64,000 nt of DNA, from contig CM043951.1 of assembly GCA_014529385.2 (NCBI GenBank), forward strand, positions 112,222,969 through 112,286,968, read 5' to 3'. Made by a program: the position numbers and the translations under genes. How positions within the stretch are numbered: the stretch's first letter is position 1; each line of letters starts with the position of its first letter. This document shows positions 45,201 to 56,500 of the stretch, piece by piece. The stretch comes from Adiantum capillus-veneris (lineage: Eukaryota; Streptophyta; Polypodiopsida; Polypodiales; Pteridaceae). The notes beneath the pieces are model-generated. The model ran no database searches and was not told where the DNA came from. It saw nothing but the letters and a program-made list of their open reading frames with translations.

Positions 45201-46463
45201 TTAGAAGCTCATCAAATGGATGTGCGAACTACTTTTCTTAATGGTGACTTGGAAGAGGAAATTTATATGGAACAACCAAAAGGGTTTGTTATTCAAGGTA
45301 AAGAAGACCTTGTTGCTCAACTCCATAAGGCACTATATGGTCTCAAACAAGCTTCGCAAGCCTGGTATACGAAATTTGATCTTTTTCTCACCTCTAAAGG
45401 ATTCATCTCTTGCTCGTCATACCCCAACTTATACATAAAACGCCAAGGTAGCAGTTTTGTGATTCTTGCTCTTTATGTGGATGATACCATCCTTGTTTCC
45501 AATGATTTGGGATTTCTTCAGCAAGTGAAAAAGTTATTGTCTTCTGCATTTGATATGGTGGATCTTGGAGAGATTCACTCGTGTCTTGGAATTCAAATCC
45601 AACGGAACCGTACAAAAGGTATTTTATTCCTTCGACAGTCAAAGTTTATTGCAGATACTATTGAAAAATTTGGTATGGAATCTGCACATTCAGCCAACAC
45701 ACCTTGTCTTGCGAGCTCTACGAAGAATACTTCTGACAATGGCGGTCAACTTGTCACAAATCAACCTTATGCTAACTTGATTGGATGTCTTCAGTTTGTT
45801 GGCATGGACACTCATCCTGATATTTTGTTTGCTGCTAATTATTTTGGACAACATCTTCCATGTCCTTCTCTTAAGCATTGGTCTGTTGCAAAGCGTGTGT
45901 TGAAATACTTGAAAGGCACTACAGATTTTGGTTTAGTCTATCGACGACAACTCAGATCGGATTCTATGCAATCTCTTTCTCTTTTGGGTTACACAGATGA
46001 AGACTGGGCAAGGTCACATTTATCTATGCGATCTACTAGTGGAAATTGCTTCTTTATAAATGGTTGTCTTGTTTCTTGGACTAGCAAGAAACAACGTTGT
46101 GTTGCAGTTTCTACGACTGAGTCAGAATATGTTGCGGTATCACTTGCAGCTTGTGAGTTGATTTGGCTTCGACAAATGCTGGTTGATATTGGTCACTCTC
46201 CTCTTTCTAGCACACCCTTGCGGTGTGACAACCAAAGTGCTATTAGTCTTGCAAAAGACTATGTTCAACATAATAAGTCAAAGCACATTGCTGTCCATTA
46301 TCATTATGTCAGATATGAAGTACGCAAAGGAGCCATTATGGTTGAACATTGTCGAAGTGACCAGATGATTGCAGACATTTTGACTAAAGGCCTCAACGAG
46401 TCACGTTTCATCCTCTTGCGCTCGGAGCTTGGAGTTGATTCGACCTCACTCTTTCTAGATTAG
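42276..46463 (+). pseudogene. Copia C gag-pol polyprotein with four nonsense codons
   Basis: One reading frame of 1,395 codons without a frameshift, stopped at 42657 (TAA), 43104 (TGA), 43611 (TGA) and 45045 (TAA). Order and rough residues: gag 1-265, two CCHC zinc knuckles (CSYCN at about 270, CEYCGRFDHPTHMC at about 311), aspartic protease DSGATGNM (about 373), pre-integrase H/C zinc region (about 505-545), integrase with DICGP, DNGGEY and VVERKN as the D-D-E residues (about 567-666), reverse transcriptase with YVDD (residue 1067), and RNase H with DEDW, STTESEY and ADILTKG (about 1240-1370). The gene order gag-PR-INT-RT-RH defines Ty1/copia. ATG 42276 was chosen because the same start is seen in all four copies. 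Confidence 0.95.
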
Positions 46464-46711
46464 CTTCTTTGCTATTGTAATAGCTTTGTACATATGACAT
46501 TGTAATATTTTAGGTACCATGCACTATGCGCACTTCACCTTTGCACATTGTGATCTCTAAGTCACTTGAATATTTGTACATAGATGCACAATTCACTTTC
46601 ACATCATCATCGCTGGTTCATATTTTCACATTGTATAGGGGCTTGGGTTTTTCCCTTGAACTCCCCAAGGGTTTTTTCATCCAAAGCTAGAGACCTTTGT
46701 TTGAGTGGGGG

Positions 46712-46854
46712 TTTTGGAGCTATATATGGCTCACTCTACTCAACTTGGTCTCACCTATATATTTGTATCTTGTCCTCAATATGAATCAATCTTTGGGAGC
46801 GTATATGGTGTGTCTATTGTCTCGTCTCTCTCTCTTTCTCTCTACATCTCAACA
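46712..46854 (+). repeat. Copia C 3' LTR
   Basis: 143 bp. It begins TTTTGGAG instead of TGTTGGAG, so the canonical terminal dinucleotide is mutated. Confidence 0.95.
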
Positions 46855-49275
46855 TTTGCTAATGAAATTAAAAAAGAATCTGGGGATAAACAGAAAGAGA
46901 CAAATCTAGAATTTGTAGAGGATCTCTTGCATGACTTTAAGGATGTGTTTCCGGACGACCTTCCTGGTATACATCCGCCTAGAGTGGTAGACCAGGCCAT
47001 AGATCTATATCCAGGAGCAACACCTTATTTAAGGGCTCCATACAGGTTCAATTTTGATGAGCTTAGAGAGCTAAAGATACAACTTCATGATCTTTTGAAA
47101 AAGGGTTTCATTAAACCTAGTGTATCTCCTTGGGGTAGTCCTTTATTATTCCAAAAGAAAAAGGATGGTACATATAGGTTATTCATTGACTATAGGGGAT
47201 TAAATAAACAGACCATTAAGAACAAATATCCTCTTCTTTACATAGATGAATTTCTTAGCCAATTGAGTGGTGCCACAATATTTTCGAAGATTGACCTTTG
47301 TTCTGGCTACCATCAAATCCGCATCAAGACTGAGGACATTCCAAAGACTGCTTTTCGTACACGTTATGGGCACTATGAATTTACAGTTCTTGTTTTTGGT
47401 TTGACTAATGCACCAGCAACTTTCATGTGCTTAATGAATAATATTTTTCACCCGTATCTTGATGACTTCATTATGGTATTCTTGGATGATATTTTTGCGT
47501 ATTCTAAGAATGAAGAAGATCATGCATTGCATTTAAAGAGAGCATTTGAAGTTTTGCATGAACATAAATTGTATGCCAAAGCAAGTAAGTGTTCTTTTGC
47601 AAAGGATCAGATTGTGTATTTGGGAAGAGTGATTTCTAAAGAGGGGATTCCTATTGATCTTGATAAAGTTAAGACTATGTCAATAAGGGATGTAAGAAGC
47701 TTTATGAGTCTAGCACAATATGAGAGAGCACACATTAAAGATTTCTCTAAGATAGCAAGTCCCTTGACCAAATTGACCAAGAAAGACAAGGGTTTTGTGT
47801 GGACTTCTAGTTGTGAGACTGTTTTTGAGACCTTGAAGGCTAAAATAGCGGAAAATTGTGCTCTAAAAGTTCCTAAGATGGGCAAACCATTTGTTGTGTC
47901 CTGTGACGCTAGTGGTGAACAATTAGGTTGTGTTTTGACACAAGAAGGGAGAGTGGTTGCATATGAGTCTAGGAAATTAAGACGACATGAATTGAACTAT
48001 GCAACACATGATCTAGAATTGCTTGCTGTTGTTCATGCATTGAAACATTGGCGTCATCTTTTGCTTGGTGTCAAATTTGAATTGCGTACTGATCATCAAA
48101 GCTTGAAGTATATTTTCACTCAGTCATTGTTAAACAACAGACAAAGGAGATGGATTGAATTGCTGGCTAAGTATGATTTTGATTTGAAGTATTTGTGTGG
48201 AAAAGAAAATAAAGTTGCAGATGCATTGAGTCGTAGGCCCATGTGTAATTTGTTGACTGTTGTGCGGTCTAATTTGATTGATGATATACATGCTGAAGTT
48301 GAAAATGATTCTTTTTATATGCCTATTTTGAAATTCTTGCGTGAAAATATTGGTGAGATGTATGAGAACAGAGATCACTTGTATAAGGAAAATCTGTATT
48401 ATTATGACCGCTTGTGTATTCCTGCAAATTCTTCTTTTAAGAGTCAAATTATGCATGAGTGTCATAATTCACCTTTTTCTGGTCATCCTCGATTGAATAA
48501 GACATATGAAAAGATTAAAAGTTCATTCTTTTGGCCGCGTATGAAATTGGATGCTAAGAATTATGTACGTGAGTGCTTTCAATGTCAACAAGTTAAGATT
48601 GAACATAAGAGGATGCATGGTGACCTTCAACCCTTAGACATTTCTTTACAGAAGTGGCAGTCTATATCCATGGATTTTATCATTAGACTTCGTACTACTC
48701 ATGAAGGGTATGATTCAATCTTTGTGGTGGTAGATAAACTCACAAAACAAGCTCACTTCTTTCCTGTAAAAATAATTGATACTGCATTGACTATTGCACG
48801 CTTGTTTGTGAAAGAGATATTTCGTTTGCATGGCATGCCCAAGAGCATAGTGTCTGACAGAGATTCTAAGTTAACTTCTCATTTTTGGAGAGCAATTTTG
48901 ACTCTATTGGTACCCAGTTACGCATATCTACTTCTTTTCATGCTCAAACAGATGGGGAAATGGAGAGAGTGAATCGTATTTTAGACGATATGTTACGAAT
49001 GCATGTCAATGAAAACCAATCTAATTGGAATGAATATCTGCCTTTGGTTGAATTTACATATAACAGTTCATATCATTCATCTATTAGGATGACTCTGTTT
49101 GAGGCAATGTATGGCTACAACTGTCCCACACCTATTAATCTTCTTAACTCGAGGAATAAGGTAGAACTGTCACGTGAGTAGACCAAAATCAGGGGGAATA
49201 TTAGAGAAGCTCAAAAGAGACACAAATTATATTATGACAAGAAACATCGTGTTGTGGAGTATGAAACTGGTGATA
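46855..49275 (+). pseudogene. Gypsy unit G2: RT, RNase H, integrase
   Basis: Continues G2 after the copia insertion. RT has [17 protein letters not shown] and FLDDI; RNase H has [14 protein letters not shown] and is unbroken here; the integrase zinc motif is followed by ISMDFI and [13 protein letters not shown], so the first two catalytic Asp residues are kept, unlike in G1. A frameshift near 48890-48930 separates this from [13 protein letters not shown] with the catalytic Glu. The frame ends in YETGDM, where it jumps into LTR 3; the chromodomain and about 400 bp of LTR are deleted. An apparent ORF from 46705 fuses the copia LTR to gypsy RT and is an artefact of the nesting. Confidence 0.92.
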
Positions 49276-50002
49276 TGTAGCCTTGTAGACCAGACCTATT
49301 CCCGTCGTTTTGAGTACCTGTACTTCTTTGTTCTGAGTTCGTTTGTAGAAGTTATGATGAAAACAAACAGAAGGCAGCAGGAGTGTAGTATACACAGGGA
49401 CAGACAGACATATAACATCATAAAGCTCTCCGTGCTATCAACCAAGAAGTGGATTGTTTCTTCATGGTAGAGTATGGCAATTGAGATTCTGAAGGTATAT
49501 AGTTATGTTTTTTTACTTTGATTATCATGTTGAATTGGGTGCACGAGTATGTTCTTTTGGCTATTTTGTAGGCGATGAAGAAATCAATGTGTGAAACAGG
49601 ATCTGTGCAAAGTGTCATGATAGAAATCTAACCTTTACGGATTGCTTAGCGATCATGTTCTTATAATATTCTCGCAGGTATACTTGGTGCAAAAATCGTG
49701 CAGGCTTTTCGAGAAAAAGAAGGATAAAAGCATGACAGGTGGTGCGTTTGGGAATCATTCACAGATCTACTCTTCTGCGAGTGAGATTGCGAGTGCGAGT
49801 GCGAGTGTGAGTGAGAGTGTGAGTGCGAGTGAAACGCTGCATGGAAACGGACTGAAGCTCGGGGGTGGTCGGGAGGTTCGAGATCCGTACAACGGAGTGC
49901 GTCCATATTCAATTGCTCCTCTGTTGTATCAAAACTCTACAAAATCTCATCAATACAAAGATCTCTTTTTCTGTCGATCTCTATTATTCTGTTCCTGTGA
50001 CA
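49276..50002 (+). repeat. Gypsy LTR 3 (5' part deleted)
   Basis: Matches LTR 2 from CCTTGTAGACCAGACC to the TGACA end. Its 5' part was lost together with the G2 chromodomain. It contains a GAGTGCGAGTGAGAGTGTGAG-like short repeat (49780-49830) that is longer than in LTR 2. Confidence 0.87.
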
Positions 50003-50170
50003 GGTTTCATGAGACGTAGACATGGGAGAGAGAAGCAATGGTACCACCCCCGTAGATTAGGGGAGGTGATGGGAGGGAACGACATGATAGTTAGGACCGC
50101 ATGGACCTAAACGTCTCCTTCACTTTGGTATATTGTTGCAGGGGATGCAAACCTACTCGCTTGCTACTAC
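50003..50170 (+). other. Flank of the gypsy array, possible exon border
   Basis: No recognisable coding. A TTGTTGCAG acceptor-like site at about 50132-50140 precedes GGGATGC and the hairpin array. It may be the upstream part of the H3-like gene region. Confidence 0.3.
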
Positions 50171-50990
50171 ACTTTTCTGAGGTCAGTACCAAGTGAATAA
50201 GGCAAGGAAAACTCTTTCCGATGCACCTATTGGCTTGGTACCGACCTCAGAAAATATAAGTGATGTCTGCTATTAGACTTTTATGAGGTCAGTACAAAGC
50301 GAATAAGGGAAGAAAAACTCTTTCAGATGCACCTGTTTGCTTGGTACTGACCTCAGAAAATATAAGTGATGTCTGCTATTACACTTTTCAGAGGTTAGTA
50401 CCAAGCGAATAAGGGAAGGTAAACTCTTTCCGATGCACCTGTTCACTTGGTACTGACCTTAGAAAATATAAGTGATGTCTGCTATTACACTTATTTGAGG
50501 TTAGTACCAATGGAATAAGGAAAGGAAAACTCTTTCCAATGCACCTGTTCACTTAGTACTGACCTCACAAAATATAAGTGATGTTTGCTATTACTATTTT
50601 CTGAGGTCAGTACCAAGCGAATAAGGGAAGAAAAACTCTTTCCGATGCACCTGTTCGCTTGGTACTAACCTTAGAAAATATAAGTGATGTCTGCTATTAC
50701 TATTTTCTAAGGTCAGTACCAAGCGAATAAGGGAAGGCAAACTCTTTCCAATGCACTTGTTCGCTTTGTACTAACCTCAAAAAATATAAGTGATGTCTGC
50801 TATTACTATTTTCTGAGGTCAGTACCAAGCGAATAAGGGAAGGCAAACTCTTTCTGATGCACCTATTTGCTTGGTACTGACTTCAAAAAATATAAGTGAT
50901 GTCTGCTATTACTATTTTCTAAGGTCACTACCAAGCAAATAAGGGAAGGCAAACTCTATCCGATGCACCAGTTTGCTTGGTACTCACTTT
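50171..50990. repeat. Array of eight 106-bp hairpin units
   Basis: Units start near 50171, 50277, 50382, 50488, 50593, 50699, 50805 and 50911. Each contains an inverted repeat with arms TTTTCTGAGGTCAGTACC/AAGCGAA and TTCGCTTGGTACTGACC/TCAGAAAA around a loop of about 30 nt (TAAGGGAAGG...CCGATGCACCTG), then ATATAAGTGATGTCTGCTATTA as spacer. The arms of individual units still pair despite differences. It lies directly upstream of the H3-like exon. Confidence 0.92.
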
Positions 50991-51056
50991 TTTTGAAATA
51001 TTAAGTCCCTTGTGCTTACAAATGAAATGTCGTTTTGTGTTATGCTATTTGTAGAG

Positions 51057-51425
51057 ATGCCTCGTGCAAAGGCCACGCCTAGGAGGGCAACATGTGAATC
51101 TTTGAATGCTCAAGCAATAAGACACCAATATGAGGCGCAAAGAGGTGTACTGCAAGAGCTGCACATGATTAAATGGCATGTTTAACCTACTATTCCACGT
51201 CTCCCTTTCCAACGAGTAGTGCAAGATATTTGCAAGCAGTGGAGAGTCGAAACGCGATGGGCCAACAATGCATTACTCTGACTTCAAGAAATTGCAGAAG
51301 ACTACCTCGTTGAATTCTTCAGCGATGGACATATCCTGGCTGCCCATGCACACCACATTACTATCATGCCGTGGGATTTTGATACTCTTCGGAGGCTGCG
51401 TTTCAGCTACGGTGGGCTGCTTTAG
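51057..51425 (+). pseudogene. Divergent histone H3-fold protein
   Basis: From ATG 51057, after a TTTGTAG acceptor-like site, one frame of 122 codons matches the H3 histone fold without gaps: LQELHMIKW for the alphaN helix, LPFQRVVQDI for alpha1, VETRW at loop 1, LQEIAEDYLVEFF for alpha2, LAAHAHHITIMPWD for the alpha2-alpha3 loop, and LRRLR for alpha3. Loop 1 is of canonical length, without the insertion typical of CENH3. The N-terminal tail is short (MPRAKATPRRAT...) and lacks the ARKS motifs around Lys9 and Lys27. Two in-frame stops (TAA 51183, TGA 51279) make it a pseudogene unless recoded. If functional it would have paired with H4 in nucleosomes. Origin (host histone variant or gene captured by a mobile element) is open. 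Confidence 0.85.
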
Positions 51426-51579
51426 CCAGTTCCTATCCGTGATAGTAGAACCATGGATATTCTCAACATCCCCCCTCTCCATCCTCGTGCACGACAGACG
51501 GAGCCGTCTAGGGCTGAAACAAATAGCAAAAGGACCTGATCACGTGTCGAGAGAAACGACACAAATAGGCAGGATGAGA

Positions 51580-52095
51580 TAGCCGCAGAGGGGCATAAGC
51601 AAGCCAGAGTGGACCCTGAGGCAGTCATGGAAGAAACAAAGATAGTTATAGAGGAGCAACCATGGAGGATTCGCAGCCAGTAAAGGCTGATGAGCGGCAA
51701 GAGTAGGCCAGGATAGACCTTGAGGGACTGATGGAGGAACCAGTATTGAAGGAAAATGATCTGGAGCCTGTGCCTGTGAGGGAGGACCCTATGGCTGTTA
51801 GGGAGTAGCCCGAGGTAGCTAGGGAGCCATCTCAAGAAAGGCAAGGGCAAGGCTCTGCATATCAAGGGTCATCCAACATATCAGATGAGTCAATTATTTT
51901 AGAGAAAATCAATGAGGAGAACGAAGAGGAGTTGCAAGTTCTGCTCAGTGCAGCGCCCCTGCATGCACGGATACTGCTGCTTGGAAGCTCAGAAAAGGCC
52001 TGCATTTTCAACCTCGATCAACAAGACTTCTTGTGCATGCACAGTTTCACCAACTCCAACACAACGAATGAGGTTGTCAACATTGCTTTGTGGTA
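51580..52095 (+). pseudogene. Acidic linker exon between the H3-like and ULP1-like parts
   Basis: A Glu-rich frame with MEEPVLKENDLEPVPVRED, SSNISDESIILEKINEENEE and LHARILLLGSSEKA, broken by two or three stops and ending before GTAATTC (about 52095). It has no domain I recognise. Its position suggests a disordered linker joining the two neighbouring domains or the N-terminal part of the protease gene. Confidence 0.4.
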
Positions 52096-52139
52096 ATTCT
52101 CATGCTTTTTAAAAGTCACAGTTGGTTCATTAAATGGGT

Positions 52140-52365
52140 CTCTACCGAGACATGGGTCAATACCAAGCGAAACAATGGCTTATGGAATTGGATAGTGGTA
52201 CTACTTGCTCGGTATTGACCCATGTCTTCACGACAATTGTCAAGTTTTTCTCTATAAGTCACGCTTGATTCATTAAATGGCTCACTACCGTTAAGCCAAG
52301 AAAGTCAGTGGCTTATGGAATTCAATAGTTGCCCCACTCGCTCGGTATTAACTCATGGGTTTGTG
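52140..52365. repeat. Two further hairpins related to the 106-bp array
   Basis: Unit 1 (52145-52228) has arms GACATGGGTCAATACCAAGC and its near complement GCTCGGTATTGACCCATGTC. Unit 2 (52283-52362) is a decayed copy. Both share the GGTCA(A/G)TACCAAGC core with the array at 50171 and the TGGCTTATGGAATT loop with each other. Confidence 0.75.
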
Positions 52366-52404
52366 GCAATGACAGCCCACTGAAATACCTTAAGTCTAAC
52401 CTCT

Positions 52405-53440
52405 GCCATTGATTCATGTTAGACACGCTGTCTCTCTTTTGCCCCCTGAGGTTCAAGATAAAGTATACGTAATAGATCCGCTAATATCGCCTTTGCTGCA
52501 GAACAACTCAATTTCCTTGTTGAGTCTGATGAAATGGTTTAGTAGAGTCAACTTTGATCTAGCACGCTTTCTGGTAGTCACTGCATACAATCAATCGTGA
52601 TTTTTTTCTTGCCTTGTAAAAACCATGTTGCATTTAGAATCTTTCTCCTCATCTTTGATGGTGTCTTTGTAGTGATCATTGGAGTCTCATGTTATTTGAC
52701 ATGGAAGCTAAGATTGTTTACTACGCAAACTCCGGGCAAAGCAGGGCGTTTCACGGTCGTGTAAAAACATAAGACCCATCCGGGTACATTTGGAAGTAGT
52801 GTCTCTTTGTAATGTGTTGCTGACTCGAGTGGTTATGTATGTAGTGACGTGAAAAAACTTGTATGTTGTGTAGAGCATGTTTTGTTAGAACATGATCTAG
52901 GAAATAACATCCGGCATGAAGGGTAACCATGCCCACGTATGTTGATGACTATAGCTGTGGCTGGAGAACCTGTTTGAATGCCCTGTTGCTCCTCAATCAA
53001 ATTATGGATGTACCAAACGTAAGTAATCATGTTGTTTCATTGTTTGCTGCAACGTTTGTATGAAGCAACAAACGTTTGTATCACGCTTCTATAGGAACTT
53101 CAAGTACATAACTACACCCCCAAAGATGTGCGATATTTTTTTGTAATGGCCATCCAGCATATTATAACCTCGGTAAACATACGCATAAGAGAGGAAGGGC
53201 CGAGAGCTGAGAAGTTCGAATAGGCTCGCATTAACTAAATGATGCAGCACTACAATCATACTCAAGAAGACATTCGAAATATGCAAGAAGCAATAAATCA
53301 ATATTATACGAACGCCGCAGAAGTAGAGGAATGGGCTACACATCGACGGCAAGAGCAAGAATAGAGGGAAGCTTCACAGGTGTAAGATGCATGGGAAGAA
53401 ATGGAAGAGGCCCATGATTTTGAGAAACGCGAAAGGGTGC
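52405..53440 (+). pseudogene. ULP1-like (C48) cysteine protease, multi-exon
   Basis: Exon-like frames: DKVYVIDPLISPLLQNN with FDLARFLVVTAYNQ (52405-52596); after a TTTGTAG acceptor, DHWSLMLFDMEAKIVYYANSG (52673-52790); PTYVDDYSCGWRTCLNALLL ending VPN before GTAAGT (about 52920-53020); after CTATAG, ELQVHNYTPKDVRYFFVMA (53098-) and a coiled-coil tail (EEVEEW, EEAHDFEKRERV) to 53440. The His of DHWSL and the Cys of DYSCGW have the spacing and context of the ULP1 catalytic His and Cys. The residue at the Asp position is Asn (YYANS) and the usual Gln before Cys is Tyr. The family cleaves SUMO-like proteins, and ULP1 domains are often carried by plant transposons. Several stops; the protease call rests on two motifs and layout. 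Confidence 0.65.
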
Positions 53441-53519
53441 TCGAGACCAGCTTCCCTAGAGGTAGAAGTAGCAGCAACCGGAGCAGAGGGCAAGGGACCA
53501 GTATTGTGACAAAAAGATC

Positions 53520-56500
53520 AGAAAGATCAAATTGTGTATACCAGGCTCGCGAAGCTTGTTTGAGACCATATAGTGCCTTATGGAGTTGAGCAACAAGGTC
53601 TTCTTTACCTGGAATAACAAACCCTTCTGGTTGTTCCATATAAATTTCCTCTTCCAATTCACCATTAAGAAATACAGTTCGCACATCCATTTGATGAGAT
53701 TCTAAATCAAATTGAACAGCAAATGCCAATAAAACTCGAACACTTGTAATGCGAACAACTGGTGAAAAACTCTCTTGATAATCAACACCAGCTACTTGGG
53801 AGTAACCTTTTGCAACTAAACGCGCCTTGAACTTGTCAAAAGATCCATGTGCTTTTACTTATGTCTCATACACCCACTTACATTTAATAGGTGTACGACC
53901 AGGAGGTAATTCAGTTAGTATCCATGTACCTTTAGAGATAAGATAATCGTACTCTGCTTCCATAGCCTCTTGCCATTGATCCTTTTGTGGTGAAGAGATA
54001 GCTTCATCATAAGTAACGGGATCTTCAGAAGTAGAAAAAGCATTATCAACAATATCTTCATCATAAACATGACATGAGCCATGTTCAAAATCAATAGGCA
54101 AATCAACAAAAATATCAATATCATCATTGGCAACATTCGGAATGGATGGCTGTGAAGAGGAAAGTTGCTCTATAGGAAGAGTTTCATCTTCTCAAAGAAA
54201 TGGAAAAGCTTGAAGCAATGATTTAGTATCATCAGAATCATCCATGGACCATGAGCCTCCCATAAGCTGTTTGTTAAAAGTAGCATCACGATTCACAATT
54301 ACTTTCTTGGAGGAAGGGTCATAGAATTTGTAGCCTTTGGAAGTGTCAGAATATCCAATAAAAATAACTTTAAGACCAGGAGCATCAAGCTTTGTTCGTG
54401 TTTCTTTGGGAACATGAATATAAGCAATACATCCAAAGGTTCGAAAATGAGATACAGAAGGAATGTCACCTGTCCATGCTGTGATGGGTATCTTACCAGA
54501 GGGTGCAGTAGTAGGAAGATGATTCTGAATAAATATTGCTGTCAAAGTAGCTTCAGCCCAGAAAACACGAGATAAGCCAGAATGAATCAGCATACATTTT
54601 ACAGCATTGAGAATAGTGCGATTCTTTCGTTCAGCAACACCGTTCTGTTGAGGCAAATATGGAATAGTGTGTTCATGATGAATTCCACTGTCAACACAGT
54701 AACTCACAAACTCTCGAGAAACATATTCGCCTCCATTGTCACTACGAAGCTTCTTAAGGCGACGACCAGTTTGAAGTTCCGCAGCCTTGTGGAATTGTTT
54801 GAAAACAGATAAGGCTTCAGATTTTGGTCTAAGTAGAAGTACAGTCGTATACCTTGAGAAATCATCAATGAAAGTAATGAAGCAGCGATATTGTGATCTC
54901 GAAGAAGGTAGAGGTCCACATATATCAGTATGAACAAGATCCAATATGTCATGAGAATGAGTTGTATTTGAAAGCGGAAAGGGTTTTACGATTGTGTTTC
55001 CCAAGAGCACAAAATTCACAAATTCCCATATGGGGATGGGCTTTAAGATCCATGCCATGAACAAGATCAGGACGTTGAAGATCAAGGAGTTTTGAGAAAT
55101 CAACATGAACAAAACGGTGATGCCATACTTTGCAATCATGATCACCTGGAGCAGTGAAAATATTTGCTACAGCATCGTTGAGAGAGAGTTCAAACAAATT
55201 ACCATTTCGAGGAGCAGTGGCTATAGTCTATCCATCTTTCTCAATTCGGCATTTGGTATGATCAAATCCAACAAACAGACCAAGATCAACAAGTCTAGAA
55301 ATTGAAAGAAGATTACGTTGAAGATCTGGTACATGTAATACTTCTCGCAAAATTCGAGTGGAAGAAGATAAGGTACCAAGATATAAGTCTCCAATACCCT
55401 TTACTTGACAAGTAGTATCATCAGAAAGATAAACAACACGTTGAACTGGCAGTGGATGATAGTTATGGAGCCACTTAGACTGATATGTCATATTTTTTGT
55501 AGTACCAGAATCGACAATAAAAAGTGATCCATCACGTACATGAAGTATTCTGTCTGGAGCAACTGAACATATGATGCAGCTTGTTTCTGGTACAATGTTG
55601 TTTCGATGTTAAGTAGCATATGCTCTATTCCGATCTGTGTCGAATCGATGCTTATAGCACATATAAGTGGGATGATCAGATCTTCCACAATATTCACAAG
55701 AAGAAGAAGAAGAGTCTCTAGATAAACGTGGTTTTTTTGTGGTAATATTGTGTTCTTCATCATATTGACGTGCCCAACAATCATCTTCAGTATAGCCATT
55801 TCTGTTGCAGTAAGAACATTGCTTATTAGGAAATTTGAGACGAGAGAAAATATTACCGCGACGGTCACCTCTGCGGTTTCCTCGTTGAAATGGACGCCTT
55901 CGAGCATAAAAAGCACGTTCCATCTGTTGTGACTCAGTCTGCTTTTGTGAAATCATAGCTGTATCATGACCAGCATTCCGACGTTCTTGACGTTGAGAGT
56001 ATTCAATTAAAGACATGCAAGCTTGGTCGAAATCAAGACCATCTTTATTAGAGAGGATAGTAACAATGTTATCATAAGAAGAGTCCTTCACCGTATCAAG
56101 GAGAAGTGTAATCAGTTGCTTTTGTGGAACAGGATCGCCGACAGCAACAAGTTGATTAATAATAGATTTGAAAGATTCAATATGTCCTGTCATGGCAGTA
56201 CCAACTTCATATTGTATCTTGTTAAGCAACCCTCTCAAATAAAGTATTTCTGTAGCAAATTTCTTTTGAAAGTTTGCAATAAGATACTTCCATACGTCGT
56301 GGGAAGTAGGCAGTTCATACATATCAAGCAAAAGGAAATCGGTAAGAGCAGAAAGAATATATCGACGAGCTGCTTTATCACGTTGTTGCCAATCCGTATA
56401 GGCAACATTCCAATCTTCAAATATAGGTCCTTCAGTGATAAGCACGTTATCATTATCCGTATCAACAGGCTGAGGCGGACAAACACGATTTCCAAGAACA

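Larger units (their letters stand above)
41367..46854 (+). mobile_element. Copia copy C: full-length Ty1/copia element nested in gypsy G2
   Basis: 5,488 bp with two 143-bp LTRs (41367-41509 and 46712-46854) differing at about four positions, and perfect 5-bp target duplications TTTGC (41362-41366, 46855-46859). Primer site TGTATCAGAGC at 41511-41521; polypurine tract GAGTGGGGG before the right LTR. The gag-pol frame spans 42276-46463. The insertion split gypsy G2 at a position that in G1 is uninterrupted (around 36305). The right LTR has lost its terminal TG (TT instead). Confidence 0.97.

Noticed and set aside
46705-48972. 755-residue ORF beginning in the copia LTR
   Set aside because: It joins the copia 3' LTR to gypsy RT across the insertion site; the target duplication at 46855 shows that it is not a real fusion gene.
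50171-50990. CRISPR-like array
   Set aside because: The regular period first suggests a repeat-spacer array, but the whole unit is repeated, with no unique spacers, and the context is a plant nuclear genome.
51057-51425. CENH3 assignment of the histone-fold gene
   Set aside because: Loop 1 has the length of ordinary H3 and lacks the CENH3 insertion; the tail alone is not enough to call it centromeric.
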